This document shows positions 37,335 through 44,858 of a stretch of DNA of 64,000 nucleotides, piece after piece (positions within the stretch are counted from its first letter, which is position 1; each line of letters opens with the position of its first letter). Below the pieces are notes generated by a model. It made no database searches. It saw nothing but the letters and a program-made list of their open reading frames with translations, and was not told the DNA's origin. The position numbers and the translations under genes were made by a program. Source of the DNA: an uncultured Alphaproteobacteria bacterium. GTDB taxonomy: Bacteria; Pseudomonadota; Alphaproteobacteria; HIMB59; GCA-002718135. The stretch lies in NCBI GenBank assembly GCA_902601455.1, contig CACKNC010000002.1, positions 41,022 through 105,021 on the forward strand. Direction: 5' to 3'.

Positions 37335-39248
37335 TTATCGCGATGTTAGTTTTAATTCAATTCTTCTATTTTGTTGATAATCTTCTTTAGTCTCACCTTC
37401 GCTAATAGGGTAAAACTCTCCATATCCTGCAGCGGCAAGTCTTTTTGGTGAAAAACCAATATCAAGTAATAATTTTAAAACAGAATTAGCTCTTGCTGTT
37501 GATAATTCCCAATTCGATGGAAATTGCGTTGTATTAATTGGTCTTTTATCAGTATGACCCTCAACTTGAATGATCCAATCAATATCAGTTGGTATTTGTT
37601 TAGTTGTTTCCATTAGAGTCATTGCTATTTCTTTTAATTTCTCTTTTCCATTTTCTTGAAGATTAGCTGACGAAGAATCAAACAAAAGCTCAGACTCGAA
37701 AATAAATCTATCACCAACTATTTTGATATCTTCTCTATCACCTAATAAATTTTGTAATTTACCAAAAAATTCTGAGCGATATTTTTGTAATTCAAAAATT
37801 TTAGATGCCAGAGCTTTATTTAATCTTTCTCCAAGTATTTCAATTTCAAGATTTTTTGAAATGGAATCTTCCTCACTAGCTTCTAGTGCCATATTTAGTG
37901 TTTCAATTTCATTTTTTAAATTTTCTATTTCATCAGATAAAATTTCTATTTGTTCAAAAGTTTTGGAAGACTGAATTTCCATTTCTTTTATTTGATTAGA
38001 AGAAATTTCATTTTCTGAAATTCTAATATCTTCAATATTTTGTATATTTTTTCTAAGCAGGGCAATTTCTAATTCCTGATCCATCTTTTGCTTATCAGAA
38101 ATTGATAAAACATTATTTAATTCAATAATCTTTCCTCTTAAATCAAAAATTGTATTATCTTTGTTTATTAAATTCTGATTGAGTTCAGCTAATTTTTGAT
38201 TTTTTGTTCTTATAGCATCTAATTGTTCTTGAAGAGTAGCATCTTTCAATCCAAGACTGTCATTAATTTCTAACAAATCATTCATTAGATTTTGATATTG
38301 AGTTATTTGATTTTGCAACTCTTCATCTCTTAATGATAACTCTAAATTAGTTTGCTCTAACAAATTTAGAGTTTCTTGAGTTTCTTTCTGTGAGATTAAT
38401 AAATCTTTATTTAATTCCAAAAGTTCTTGGTTCTTATTTTTTATAGCTTGAAGTTGCTCAGCAATACCGCCCTCTTCTAAACCTAAGCTCTTATTAATTG
38501 CCATTAGGTTTTCATTTTTAAAATTTAATTGATTGATAGTTTGATTCAAATCTTTCTCACTTAATTCTAGTTTTTTGTTTGTTTCATCAAGCTGGTTATT
38601 AAGTTTGTTTAAACTTTGATTTGAAGTATTTAATTCACTAATTTTTTCATTTAAATTTTTTTGACTTATTTCAAGTTTTTTATTTGTTTGATCTAGTCGC
38701 ACATTGAGTGTCTTTAATTGATCTATTCTAGCAGCTAAAGCTTTGTTAATTTTTTCACCAAGACCTTCCGTATCTAAAATGGCAGTTTCAAATCCTTCAT
38801 AAACCTCCAGGGCTTTAGCTACAATTCGAAGCTCACTTAAAAGCTCTGTGATTTGTCCTGAAAGAGCAAGGATATTTTGCTCTTGAACAAATATTTGTGT
38901 ACTTTTATTAGCAAGGTCTGTTTGCAAACCTTCAGAAATTAATTCTTGCTCTTTTAAGTCTGACTTAACTCCGCTCAGTAATGACTCTGTTTCAGATAAA
39001 ATATCAAGAGCTGCTTCTTTTTCACTAACCTCAGATTGAAGAATTTTTGATAGCTCGCTTATTTGTATTCTTAATTCTTGTAATGCTTTATCTCTTCCTG
39101 AAATAGCATCACTTAAATAAATTTGCGATACAGTAAATATCATTAACACAAAGATAATTACTATAAGCAATGTTGCTAAAACATCAACAAATCCTGGCCA
39201 AATATTTGTAGATTCACCAAGTCTATTTCTGAAAGACCTTGGTGCCAT
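37335..39248 (-). CDS. MotB/ZorB-like OmpA-domain protein with long coiled coil
   Basis: A 637-residue inner-membrane protein. One N-terminal helix (residues 18-45) carries Asp22 in GFVDVLATLLI, the position of the proton-carrying aspartate of MotB/ZorB. Residues 50-490 are a long Leu/Asn/Gln-rich coiled coil. Residues 515-637 are an OmpA-type peptidoglycan-binding domain (VEGHTDKRP, ELSTARANSV, AAGYGEFYP, NRRIELKL). The coil contains duplicated segments, at 181-206 and 216-241 and at 252-279 and 329-356. It is coupled to the MotA/ExbB-like gene 2 bp upstream and probably forms a peptidoglycan-anchored ion-driven unit. Confidence 0.85.
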   Translation of the reverse strand: MAPRSFRNRLGESTNIWPGFVDVLATLLIVIIFVLMIFTVSQIYLSDAISGRDKALQELRIQISELSKILQSEVSEKEAALDILSETESLLSGVKSDLKEQELISEGLQTDLANKSTQIFVQEQNILALSGQITELLSELRIVAKALEVYEGFETAILDTEGLGEKINKALAARIDQLKTLNVRLDQTNKKLEISQKNLNEKISELNTSNQSLNKLNNQLDETNKKLELSEKDLNQTINQLNFKNENLMAINKSLGLEEGGIAEQLQAIKNKNQELLELNKDLLISQKETQETLNLLEQTNLELSLRDEELQNQITQYQNLMNDLLEINDSLGLKDATLQEQLDAIRTKNQKLAELNQNLINKDNTIFDLRGKIIELNNVLSISDKQKMDQELEIALLRKNIQNIEDIRISENEISSNQIKEMEIQSSKTFEQIEILSDEIENLKNEIETLNMALEASEEDSISKNLEIEILGERLNKALASKIFELQKYRSEFFGKLQNLLGDREDIKIVGDRFIFESELLFDSSSANLQENGKEKLKEIAMTLMETTKQIPTDIDWIIQVEGHTDKRPINTTQFPSNWELSTARANSVLKLLLDIGFSPKRLAAAGYGEFYPISEGETKEDYQQNRRIELKLTSR

Positions 39249-39250
39249 TA

Positions 39251-40291
39251 TTATTTTTTAATTTTAGCATTTAGTAATTGAATGCTTTGATTCAAATCTT
39301 CAAATATTTTTTTCGTTGAATCATCTAAAAAACCTTTTTCATTAATTGTGTTTATTAATTGTAAAATATTTGACTGTGTATTTAGTTGAGTAGATAAAAA
39401 ATTAGATAACTTTTCATCTATTCCTGAAGAATGACTATTAACATTTTTGATTTGATCATTTAATTTTGATAAATTGTTATTTATTTCATTTTGATTTTCA
39501 GAGGTTTGCTTCAAAGAATAAACGATGCTATCTAAGTTATCATAAATTTTTTGCAGAGCTTGTTGGCCTAAATTATCAGATGTTGAAGAATTCAATAAGT
39601 CAGGAACAGAGTTATTTTCTAACGTTTTTTCAAAAAATAGACTAAACTTATTTTGAGCTTGGCCAAGATTGATATCGATGAAACCAAGAATCAATGACCC
39701 TGCTAAACCTAGTAATGAGCTGCTAAACGCAATACTCATTCCTTGTAGTGGGGCATTTAAACCATCTTTTAAGGAATTAAAAAACCCTGCAACATTTGTA
39801 TCGTCAATGCCAAGCCCACTTATTACATTACCTACTGAACCTATAGTTTTAAGAAGCCCCCAAAAAGTCCCCAGCAGGCCAAGAAATACTAATAATCCAA
39901 CTAAGTATCTTGATGTCTCTCTTACACTTGACAATGACATATCTGTGTTTTCTATTAATCTATTTATAACTGAGCTCTTAAAAACAAATCTGCCATCAAT
40001 TTGTTTTAAATCACCAGAAATATTTTTTAAATTACCATTATTATTTAGAAATGATTTTGGAGATTTATTAATCTCAAAATTTGCTAGAGCTATGTAGTCT
40101 GTATTAAGTCCTATAAGGCTTATTAAATTAAATATTATGCCAACAGCTAATCCTGCTAAAATGATTAAATTAATAAATATATTTGAAAGAAAAGCATTTT
40201 GTAAGACAGGATAAAGTAAAACCACAATAATGAATACTATTGCTAGAAATACTCCCACTCTTATTAAATATTGATTTAAACTTTGCTGCAT
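39251..40291 (-). CDS. MotA/TolQ/ExbB-like proton channel protein
   Basis: A 346-residue protein with four hydrophobic helices: two N-terminal (about residues 9-30 and 36-60) and two in the channel core (125-150 and 180-205). The core motifs VGLLVFLGLLGTFWGLL and GMSIAFSSSLLGLAGSLILG match the MotA_ExbB domain. After the fourth helix comes a ~140-residue Asn-rich coiled tail in the cytoplasm. The pair with the OmpA-domain protein resembles a stator or ZorAB module. The Zorya effectors ZorC, ZorD and ZorE are absent. Confidence 0.87.
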   Translation of the reverse strand: MQQSLNQYLIRVGVFLAIVFIIVVLLYPVLQNAFLSNIFINLIILAGLAVGIIFNLISLIGLNTDYIALANFEINKSPKSFLNNNGNLKNISGDLKQIDGRFVFKSSVINRLIENTDMSLSSVRETSRYLVGLLVFLGLLGTFWGLLKTIGSVGNVISGLGIDDTNVAGFFNSLKDGLNAPLQGMSIAFSSSLLGLAGSLILGFIDINLGQAQNKFSLFFEKTLENNSVPDLLNSSTSDNLGQQALQKIYDNLDSIVYSLKQTSENQNEINNNLSKLNDQIKNVNSHSSGIDEKLSNFLSTQLNTQSNILQLINTINEKGFLDDSTKKIFEDLNQSIQLLNAKIKK

Positions 40292-40328
40292 AAAATCTTA
40301 AGTTAATTATATGTTTTTAAATAGAATT

Positions 40329-40362
40329 TTATACATATAAATTGTATCAATTATACATATAA
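40329..40362. repeat. Tandem near-palindromic 12-mers upstream of the MotA-like gene
   Basis: TTATACATATAA occurs at 40329-40340 and again at 40351-40362, exactly 22 bp apart (two helical turns). Each copy is almost a palindrome (TTATA-CA-TATAA). The second copy overlaps the cfa stop codon. They lie 38-71 bp upstream of the MotA-like start, a suitable position for an operator or activator site. Confidence 0.35.
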
Positions 40363-41531
40363 TTTCTTGTGAGAGGTAAATTGGTAATATTTTTAGCAAT
40401 TTGAATTTGAAATACAATGTTTCCCATATTCACAAAAGAATACTTACTTGCCAATAAATAAAATTCCCACATACGATAAAAACGTTTATCAAACATTTGG
40501 ATAATGTCATCTTTATGCTTTTGAATATTTTTATACCAATGAGATAGAGTATGTGCATAATGAAGTCTTAAGATCTCAATGTCTGTAATATTAATATTTA
40601 ATTTTTGAGTTTCATTAATTATATCAGATAAAGATGGTATATATCCTCCAGGAAAAATGTACTTTCGTATCCATGGACTCGTAGCTGTTGGATTACCTCT
40701 TTGACCAATTGTATGTAAAAGGAATACTCCGTTATCTTTTAATAACTCATAAGTTTTTTTTAAATAGGGATTAAAATATTTAATACCCACATGCTCAAAC
40801 ATACCAATTGAAACAATACGATCGTAAGTTGATTTTTCATCTCTATAATCCTGAATTTGAAAAGATACTTTTTCAGATAAACCTTCCTCCTGAGCCCTCT
40901 TCGAAGCAGTGGCAAATTGATTTTCTGAGAGTGTAATACCTTTTACTTTTGCACCAGTCTGTTTTGCAATTTCTAATGCCATACCCCCCCATCCACATCC
41001 AATGTCTAATACATTCATATTTTCATCTATTTTAAGTTTATTAATAATATGTTTTTTCTTATCTATTTGTGCTTGGTCTAAACTTATATTTTCATTATGA
41101 AAATAAGCACAGGAGTATTGCATATCTTTATCAAGAAATAATTTGTATAGGTCCTCTTTAAGATCATAATGATGAGCTACATTTTGTTTTGATTTCACAG
41201 CCTCATTTAATTGTTGAAAAACTTTAAAATAACCTGAAAGATTTTCATAAATTCTATAAATTGAATTATGTTGGATAAAATCATCATATGCTAATGTAAC
41301 AATGTCTATTAAATCCTCAATTGTTCCTTGATTAATCAATATCTCCTCATTCATATACCCTTCACCTATATGAAGTGCAGGATTTCTGAATATTTTTTTT
41401 TCTATTGATTTATTTGTTAATTTAATTTTAACTGATTGAACACCTTTACCAAAGACATGTGTCTTATTATTACTATCAATAATTATAATTTTACCTTTAA
41501 AATTTACTTTTCTGAGAACAGTATAAAGCAT
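40347..41531 (-). CDS. cfa: Cyclopropane-fatty-acyl-phospholipid synthase
   Basis: SAM-dependent enzyme that adds a methylene bridge to unsaturated phospholipid acyl chains, 394 residues. Family motifs: QNVAHHYDLKEDLYKLFLD, the SAM loop VLDIGCGWGGMALEIAK, GITLSENQ, SIGMFEHVGIKYF and the C-terminal RMWEFYLLASKYSF. It has the N-terminal domain typical of bacterial Cfa. A sigma70-like promoter lies just upstream (41547-41574). It may act in membrane adaptation to stress; its neighbours do not specify a pathway. Confidence 0.95.
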   Translation of the reverse strand: MLYTVLRKVNFKGKIIIIDSNNKTHVFGKGVQSVKIKLTNKSIEKKIFRNPALHIGEGYMNEEILINQGTIEDLIDIVTLAYDDFIQHNSIYRIYENLSGYFKVFQQLNEAVKSKQNVAHHYDLKEDLYKLFLDKDMQYSCAYFHNENISLDQAQIDKKKHIINKLKIDENMNVLDIGCGWGGMALEIAKQTGAKVKGITLSENQFATASKRAQEEGLSEKVSFQIQDYRDEKSTYDRIVSIGMFEHVGIKYFNPYLKKTYELLKDNGVFLLHTIGQRGNPTATSPWIRKYIFPGGYIPSLSDIINETQKLNINITDIEILRLHYAHTLSHWYKNIQKHKDDIIQMFDKRFYRMWEFYLLASKYSFVNMGNIVFQIQIAKNITNLPLTRNYMYN

Positions 41532-41546
41532 AAATATTTAGTGAGT

Positions 41547-41574
41547 ATTTTAAGAAAAAGGCAAATATTGTCAA
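41547..41574 (-). promoter_or_regulatory. Putative sigma70 promoter of cfa
   Basis: On the minus strand a consensus TTGACA (41569-41574) is followed after 16 bp by TAAAAT (41547-41552), placing transcription initiation about 8 bp before the cfa ATG. It sits directly downstream of the terminator of the preceding gene, which supports cfa being its own transcription unit. Confidence 0.6.
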
Positions 41575-41584
41575 CAAAATGAAA

Positions 41585-41610
41585 AAGGCTACATTAAAAA
41601 ATGTAGCCTT
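41585..41610 (-). terminator. Rho-independent terminator of the GcrA-like gene
   Basis: Perfect 11-bp stem (AAGGCTACATT / AATGTAGCCTT) with a 4-nt loop, followed on the minus strand by TTTTT. It lies 26 nt after the stop of the 74-residue GcrA-like gene and isolates it from cfa. It is one of only two canonical intrinsic terminators I could find in the window. Confidence 0.85.
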
Positions 41611-41636
41611 AGATATAAATTTATAAAAAAAGAGAA

Positions 41637-41861
41637 CTAAGCTGCAATTCTTCGATTTTTTTGTGCTTCTTTTTCTTTCTTGAGTTCTCTCTCATCAATA
41701 TATGCAACCTCACAATGATCTTTGCAATATGGCTTACCAGTTACAGTTTCAGCTTCACAAAAATGAAAATCTTTTTCTTGAGGATCGCCAATTGGCCACT
41801 GACAGTCAGAAAATGTGTGAGATACTCTATTTTGTTTAAAATAATTTTTAATAATAGACAT
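41637..41861 (-). CDS. Short GcrA-like protein (C-terminal module only)
   Basis: A 74-residue protein whose core CQWPIGDPQEKDFHFC followed by GKPYCKDHCEVAY is the hallmark C-terminal segment of GcrA, the alphaproteobacterial cell-cycle transcription factor. Full GcrA is about 170 residues and begins with a DNA-binding helix-turn-helix (WTDERVELLKKLW in Caulobacter), which is absent here and also not encoded just upstream. The four conserved cysteines and a histidine could bind zinc. The C-terminus is lysine/arginine-rich. It has its own terminator, so it is a genuine independent gene. Confidence 0.8.
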   Translation of the reverse strand: MSIIKNYFKQNRVSHTFSDCQWPIGDPQEKDFHFCEAETVTGKPYCKDHCEVAYIDERELKKEKEAQKNRRIAA

Positions 41862-42001
41862 TTATTTATTCCTTCACGATACAAAAACTTTTGAAATCTT
41901 TTATTACGAGGTAGTTTATATGTATGAAATATCTAGTGTTCAAGTAGAATAATAAAAAATCTATATATCCCAATATGTTAGTATTAAATTCAGATAAACC
42001 T

Positions 42002-42013
42002 ACTACATGTAGT
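42002..42013. repeat. 12-bp perfect palindrome in the 41862-42025 spacer
   Basis: ACTACATGTAGT is a perfect palindrome between the small membrane-protein gene (13 bp after its stop) and the GcrA-like gene. It could be a regulator site or part of a weak 3' hairpin. Nothing else recognisable, including any tRNA, is present in this 164-bp spacer. Confidence 0.3.
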
Positions 42014-42025
42014 CAGTAAAATTTA

Positions 42026-42238
42026 TTAAATCTTTGAAAAAAACGAATCGACATAATTTAAGAAAAAAATAATTAATAAAAGTATGAAAAATGTAATGTA
42101 GGAGCGAAAAGCAATCTTTTTAGTAAGTTTAGAGTTTGGTGGCTTACGGATAAAAACAAATAATATTATTGTTGACCAAAATACAATTAGCACCGCCCAT
42201 CCAGTCAATAAAGCTATGAAAAAATCACCAGATATCAT
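42026..42238 (-). CDS. Small two-helix membrane protein, unknown function
   Basis: A 70-residue protein with two hydrophobic helices (about residues 5-29 and 46-64) joined by a basic loop (RKPPNSKLTKK). I recognise no family. Its start codon shares a base with the stop of the FrnE-like gene upstream, so it is probably the last gene of the msrA-frnE unit. Confidence 0.6.
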   Translation of the reverse strand: MISGDFFIALLTGWAVLIVFWSTIILFVFIRKPPNSKLTKKIAFRSYITFFILLLIIFFLNYVDSFFSKI

Positions 42239-42879
42239 TAAGTATCTTTATTTAATGAATTAATTATTCTAACAAAACTTTCTATTGGCTGAGCTCCATT
42301 AATTACAAATTCTTTATTAAAAATAAAGCATGGAACACTATTTATACCAATTTTTTTTGCCTGCTTTTCCTCATTTAACAATTCATTGTTATCTTCATTA
42401 GAAAGAATATATTTCTCAATATTTCTATCAAATATTTCTGCTTTTCTAGATATATTAATTAATGTTTGAATATTTCCAATATCTTCTCCTTCAATAAAAT
42501 ATTCATAGAATAGTAATTCCAAGACTTCAGATTGTTTTTTCTTTCCATGAGCAAATGCTAACAGCTTGTGTGAAAAAAAAGAGTTAGGTGTATTTTTTAT
42601 TTTATTAAATTGAAAGTGTATTTTGTTTAATTTTCCCTCATCTTCTATTTTTTGATATATTGATTTTGCATTTTTTTTACTTCCAAATTTAGTTTTTAAA
42701 TAACTTTCTCTATCCATTCCTTCGGCAGGCATGCTCGGGTTTAATTGAAAAGGTCTCCAAACAACGTTAAAACTGTAATTATTCAAACTATTTAATGCTT
42801 CATTCAATTTTCTAAAACCTATGTAACACCATGGACAAATTGTATCAGAAAATACATCTATTGAAATTATATTGCGCAG
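42238..42879 (-). CDS. DsbA-family/FrnE-like thiol oxidoreductase with a non-canonical start
   Basis: A FrnE-type DsbA-fold protein, about 213 residues from a CTG at 42877-42879. The region upstream of the first TTG (42807) encodes IDVFSDTICPWCYIGFRKL in the same frame, which is the family N-terminus with the CPWC redox site, so translation must begin above it. An in-frame TAG at 42880-42882 limits the start to CTG, ATA (42868-42870) or ATT (42865-42867). AAAAGG lies about 6 nt before the CTG. The gene overlaps the msrA stop. The thioredoxin-like end IGINSVPCFIFN and GAQPIESF complete the domain. It has no signal peptide and is probably cytosolic. Confidence 0.8.
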   Translation of the reverse strand: MRNIISIDVFSDTICPWCYIGFRKLNEALNSLNNYSFNVVWRPFQLNPSMPAEGMDRESYLKTKFGSKKNAKSIYQKIEDEGKLNKIHFQFNKIKNTPNSFFSHKLLAFAHGKKKQSEVLELLFYEYFIEGEDIGNIQTLINISRKAEIFDRNIEKYILSNEDNNELLNEEKQAKKIGINSVPCFIFNKEFVINGAQPIESFVRIINSLNKDT

Positions 42880-43328
42880 CTATTACCTTTTTTGACATAT
42901 TGTTGATGATATTCTTCAGCTCTATAAAATATATCTGCCTGCGATATTTCGGTTACTATTTTATTTTGAAAATTTGATTGATGATTTTCTTTAGATTTAT
43001 TAGCAATTTTTTTTTGTTCACTATTATAGTAATAAATAACAGATCTGTATTGTCGACCTATATCAGGTCCTTGTTTATCTAATGTAGTTGGATCATGACA
43101 TTTCCAAAACTGATCTAATAGATTATCGTAAGAAATTACATTATCTTCATATTCTAGCATGAGAACTTCAGCGTGATCAGTATTTTCATAACAAACACTC
43201 TCGTATGTCGGATTTTTTGTTTTGCCTCCAGAATATCCAACCTCAGTTTTAATCACACCATTAATTGTTCTAAAATGCTCTTCGATACCCCAAAAACAGC
43301 CAGCACCAAATAAAGCTTTTTGAATCAT
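42867..43328 (-). CDS. msrA: Peptide-methionine (S)-S-oxide reductase
   Basis: Repairs oxidised methionine, 153 residues. The catalytic motif GAGCFWGIEEHF is at residues 8-19. The segments VGYSGG, YESVCYENTDHAEV, FWKCHDPTTLDKQGPDIGRQYRS and RAEEYHQQY are standard for MsrA. The C-terminal KKGNSCAI carries a likely resolving cysteine. Its stop lies within the start region of the FrnE-like thiol oxidoreductase, suggesting a coupled redox-repair unit. Confidence 0.96.
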   Translation of the reverse strand: MIQKALFGAGCFWGIEEHFRTINGVIKTEVGYSGGKTKNPTYESVCYENTDHAEVLMLEYEDNVISYDNLLDQFWKCHDPTTLDKQGPDIGRQYRSVIYYYNSEQKKIANKSKENHQSNFQNKIVTEISQADIFYRAEEYHQQYVKKGNSCAI

Positions 43329-43366
43329 ATTTTAAATATATACACTAAATTATATTAATCAAATTA

Positions 43367-43948
43367 ATGACATTAAAATATAAAATATTAAATAAGGTTA
43401 ATCTCTATTCAGGCTTTTTTAACTTAAATAAATACGAATTTATACATCAAAAACACAATGGAGAATGGACTGATAAAATTGACAGGGAAATATTTAGCGG
43501 ATGTCATGTTGCATCATTGTTACCATATGATCCTATCAAAAATGAAATAATATTAATTAAACAATTCAGAGCTGGCAATTTATCTAGATATGATCAGGAT
43601 TATTTATATGAAGTTGTTGCTGGGGTTGTTGATAGTGGAGAAAATGCAGAAAAAGCGGCGATAAGGGAATGCCTAGAAGAAACAGGCTGTGAAGTAAAAA
43701 AAATTTTACCTATTCAAGGTTATTTTCCTTCACCAGGATCTACTGAAGAGTATTATGATTTATTTTTGGGTGAAATAGAAGCTTTTGAAGGTGAAAGAAT
43801 AATGGGCTTAGACAACGAAAATGAAGATATTTTAGTTAAATCTTTTAAAATTGATGAAGTTAAAAAAATGCTAAATGAAAAAAAAATTAAAAATGGACTT
43901 ACTCTTGTAGCTCTACAATGGTTTTTTTTGAAATATTATAAAGTCTAA
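43367..43948 (+). CDS. NUDIX hydrolase, ADP-ribose pyrophosphatase type
   Basis: A 193-residue NUDIX enzyme. The Nudix box GENAEKAAIRECLEETGCEV carries the REXXEE core. The N-terminal strand region and IILIKQFRAGNL, YLYEVVAGVVD and YFPSPGSTEEYYDLFLGE match ADP-ribose pyrophosphatase (NudF/TrgB) enzymes. It would hydrolyse ADP-ribose to AMP and ribose-5-phosphate. Convergent with the 112-residue protein (4-bp overlap). Confidence 0.92.
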   Translation: MTLKYKILNKVNLYSGFFNLNKYEFIHQKHNGEWTDKIDREIFSGCHVASLLPYDPIKNEIILIKQFRAGNLSRYDQDYLYEVVAGVVDSGENAEKAAIRECLEETGCEVKKILPIQGYFPSPGSTEEYYDLFLGEIEAFEGERIMGLDNENEDILVKSFKIDEVKKMLNEKKIKNGLTLVALQWFFLKYYKV

Positions 43949-44283
43949 GTACCTAAGCCTTTTTCATAAGGTTGAACTAACTCCTTACAAATTAACTGCA
44001 TATCAAAAGTCTCTATTTTTTTATCAATAGTTTGATATTCCTGACACTCGTATACTTCTTTTTCTTTTTGCAAAACTGTAACAAATAAAAGAACATATAA
44101 TCCATTCGAAGTCTCTATATTATTAATTGCATAACTTTTAACTTCGAAACCCTCATTGATTAGATCTTTGTAACTTTTATCTGTTTCTAACCACTGATCA
44201 GCATTAGGATTAGCATTAGCGTTAATTAAGGAAAAAAATAGTATAAAAAAAGTAACTAAAAATCTTGATTTTCTTGCAACCAT
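43945..44283 (-). CDS. Secreted small protein of unknown function
   Basis: A 112-residue protein with an N-terminal signal peptide (RFLVTFFILFFSLINANA). The mature part of ~85 residues has two cysteines (YECQEYQ and QLICKEL) that may form a disulfide. I do not recognise the family. Its start lies inside the peroxiredoxin gene (28-nt overlap), so the two are probably translationally coupled. Confidence 0.65.
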   Translation of the reverse strand: MVARKSRFLVTFFILFFSLINANANPNADQWLETDKSYKDLINEGFEVKSYAINNIETSNGLYVLLFVTVLQKEKEVYECQEYQTIDKKIETFDMQLICKELVQPYEKGLGT

Positions 44284-44813
44284 TTCAAAATTTCCTCTAC
44301 ATGCTTATTTATGGAAAATATAGGATAAAATACTTTTTTGATAATATTTTTTTCAACAATTATAGTTATACGTTTTAAATAACTTTCTTTATTTATTGAA
44401 AATATAGGAAGTTTTAGGATAGTTTTTAGTTCTAATTTTTCATCACTCAATACATCAAAAGGTACTGAAAGTCGCATTGTCATCTCTTTATTATCATCAA
44501 TTGACTGTGTAGAAATACCAATAGGTACAGCATTTAAACTTATTATTTCATCATACCTATCACGAAATAAACAATTTTGTAATGTGCATCCTTTTGCATC
44601 AGAAATATTATTCCAATTATCTGGAAGAGGTTTATCAGGTCTTCCAGTCTTAGGAAAAAAATATAAAATCATTCTAAACGTATCTGAACGATGAAGACAT
44701 AATAAATTTCCTTCCTGATTTGGCAATGAAATATTGGGGAAAATTCTATTTTTTAGATGTTTTATTTCGTCTTCATATATAGGTGTTGTTGTATTTAAAT
44801 AATTCTCACTCAT
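44256..44813 (-). CDS. Peroxiredoxin (AhpC/TSA, Bcp-like)
   Basis: A 185-residue thioredoxin-fold peroxidase reducing H2O2 or organic peroxides. FPNISLPNQEG opens the domain. The motif ILYFFPKTGRPDKPLP followed by AKGCTLQNCLFRDRYDE carries the peroxidatic cysteine in GCT with a second cysteine five residues on, as in PrxQ/Bcp-like enzymes. The conserved FDVLSDEKL region follows. The ATG at 44813 is preferred over 44852 because the family N-terminus aligns there. The secreted 112-residue protein is encoded in overlap downstream. Confidence 0.87.
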   Translation of the reverse strand: MSENYLNTTTPIYEDEIKHLKNRIFPNISLPNQEGNLLCLHRSDTFRMILYFFPKTGRPDKPLPDNWNNISDAKGCTLQNCLFRDRYDEIISLNAVPIGISTQSIDDNKEMTMRLSVPFDVLSDEKLELKTILKLPIFSINKESYLKRITIIVEKNIIKKVFYPIFSINKHVEEILKWLQENQDF

Positions 44814-44858
44814 TATTTTTATTGTAATAATTATATCTTTATACCATAACAACTATTT

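Noticed and set aside
37335..40291. Complete Zorya anti-phage system
   Set aside because: Only the ZorAB-like channel pair is present. No ZorC/ZorD (helicase/nuclease) or ZorE (HNH) gene lies within several kb; the neighbours are cfa, a pentapeptide-repeat protein and an EamA permease.
41862..42025. Possible tRNA or small RNA in the spacer before the GcrA-like gene
   Set aside because: No cloverleaf, T-loop GGTTCGAAT-type sequence or strong promoter-terminator pair was found. Only a 12-bp palindrome is present.
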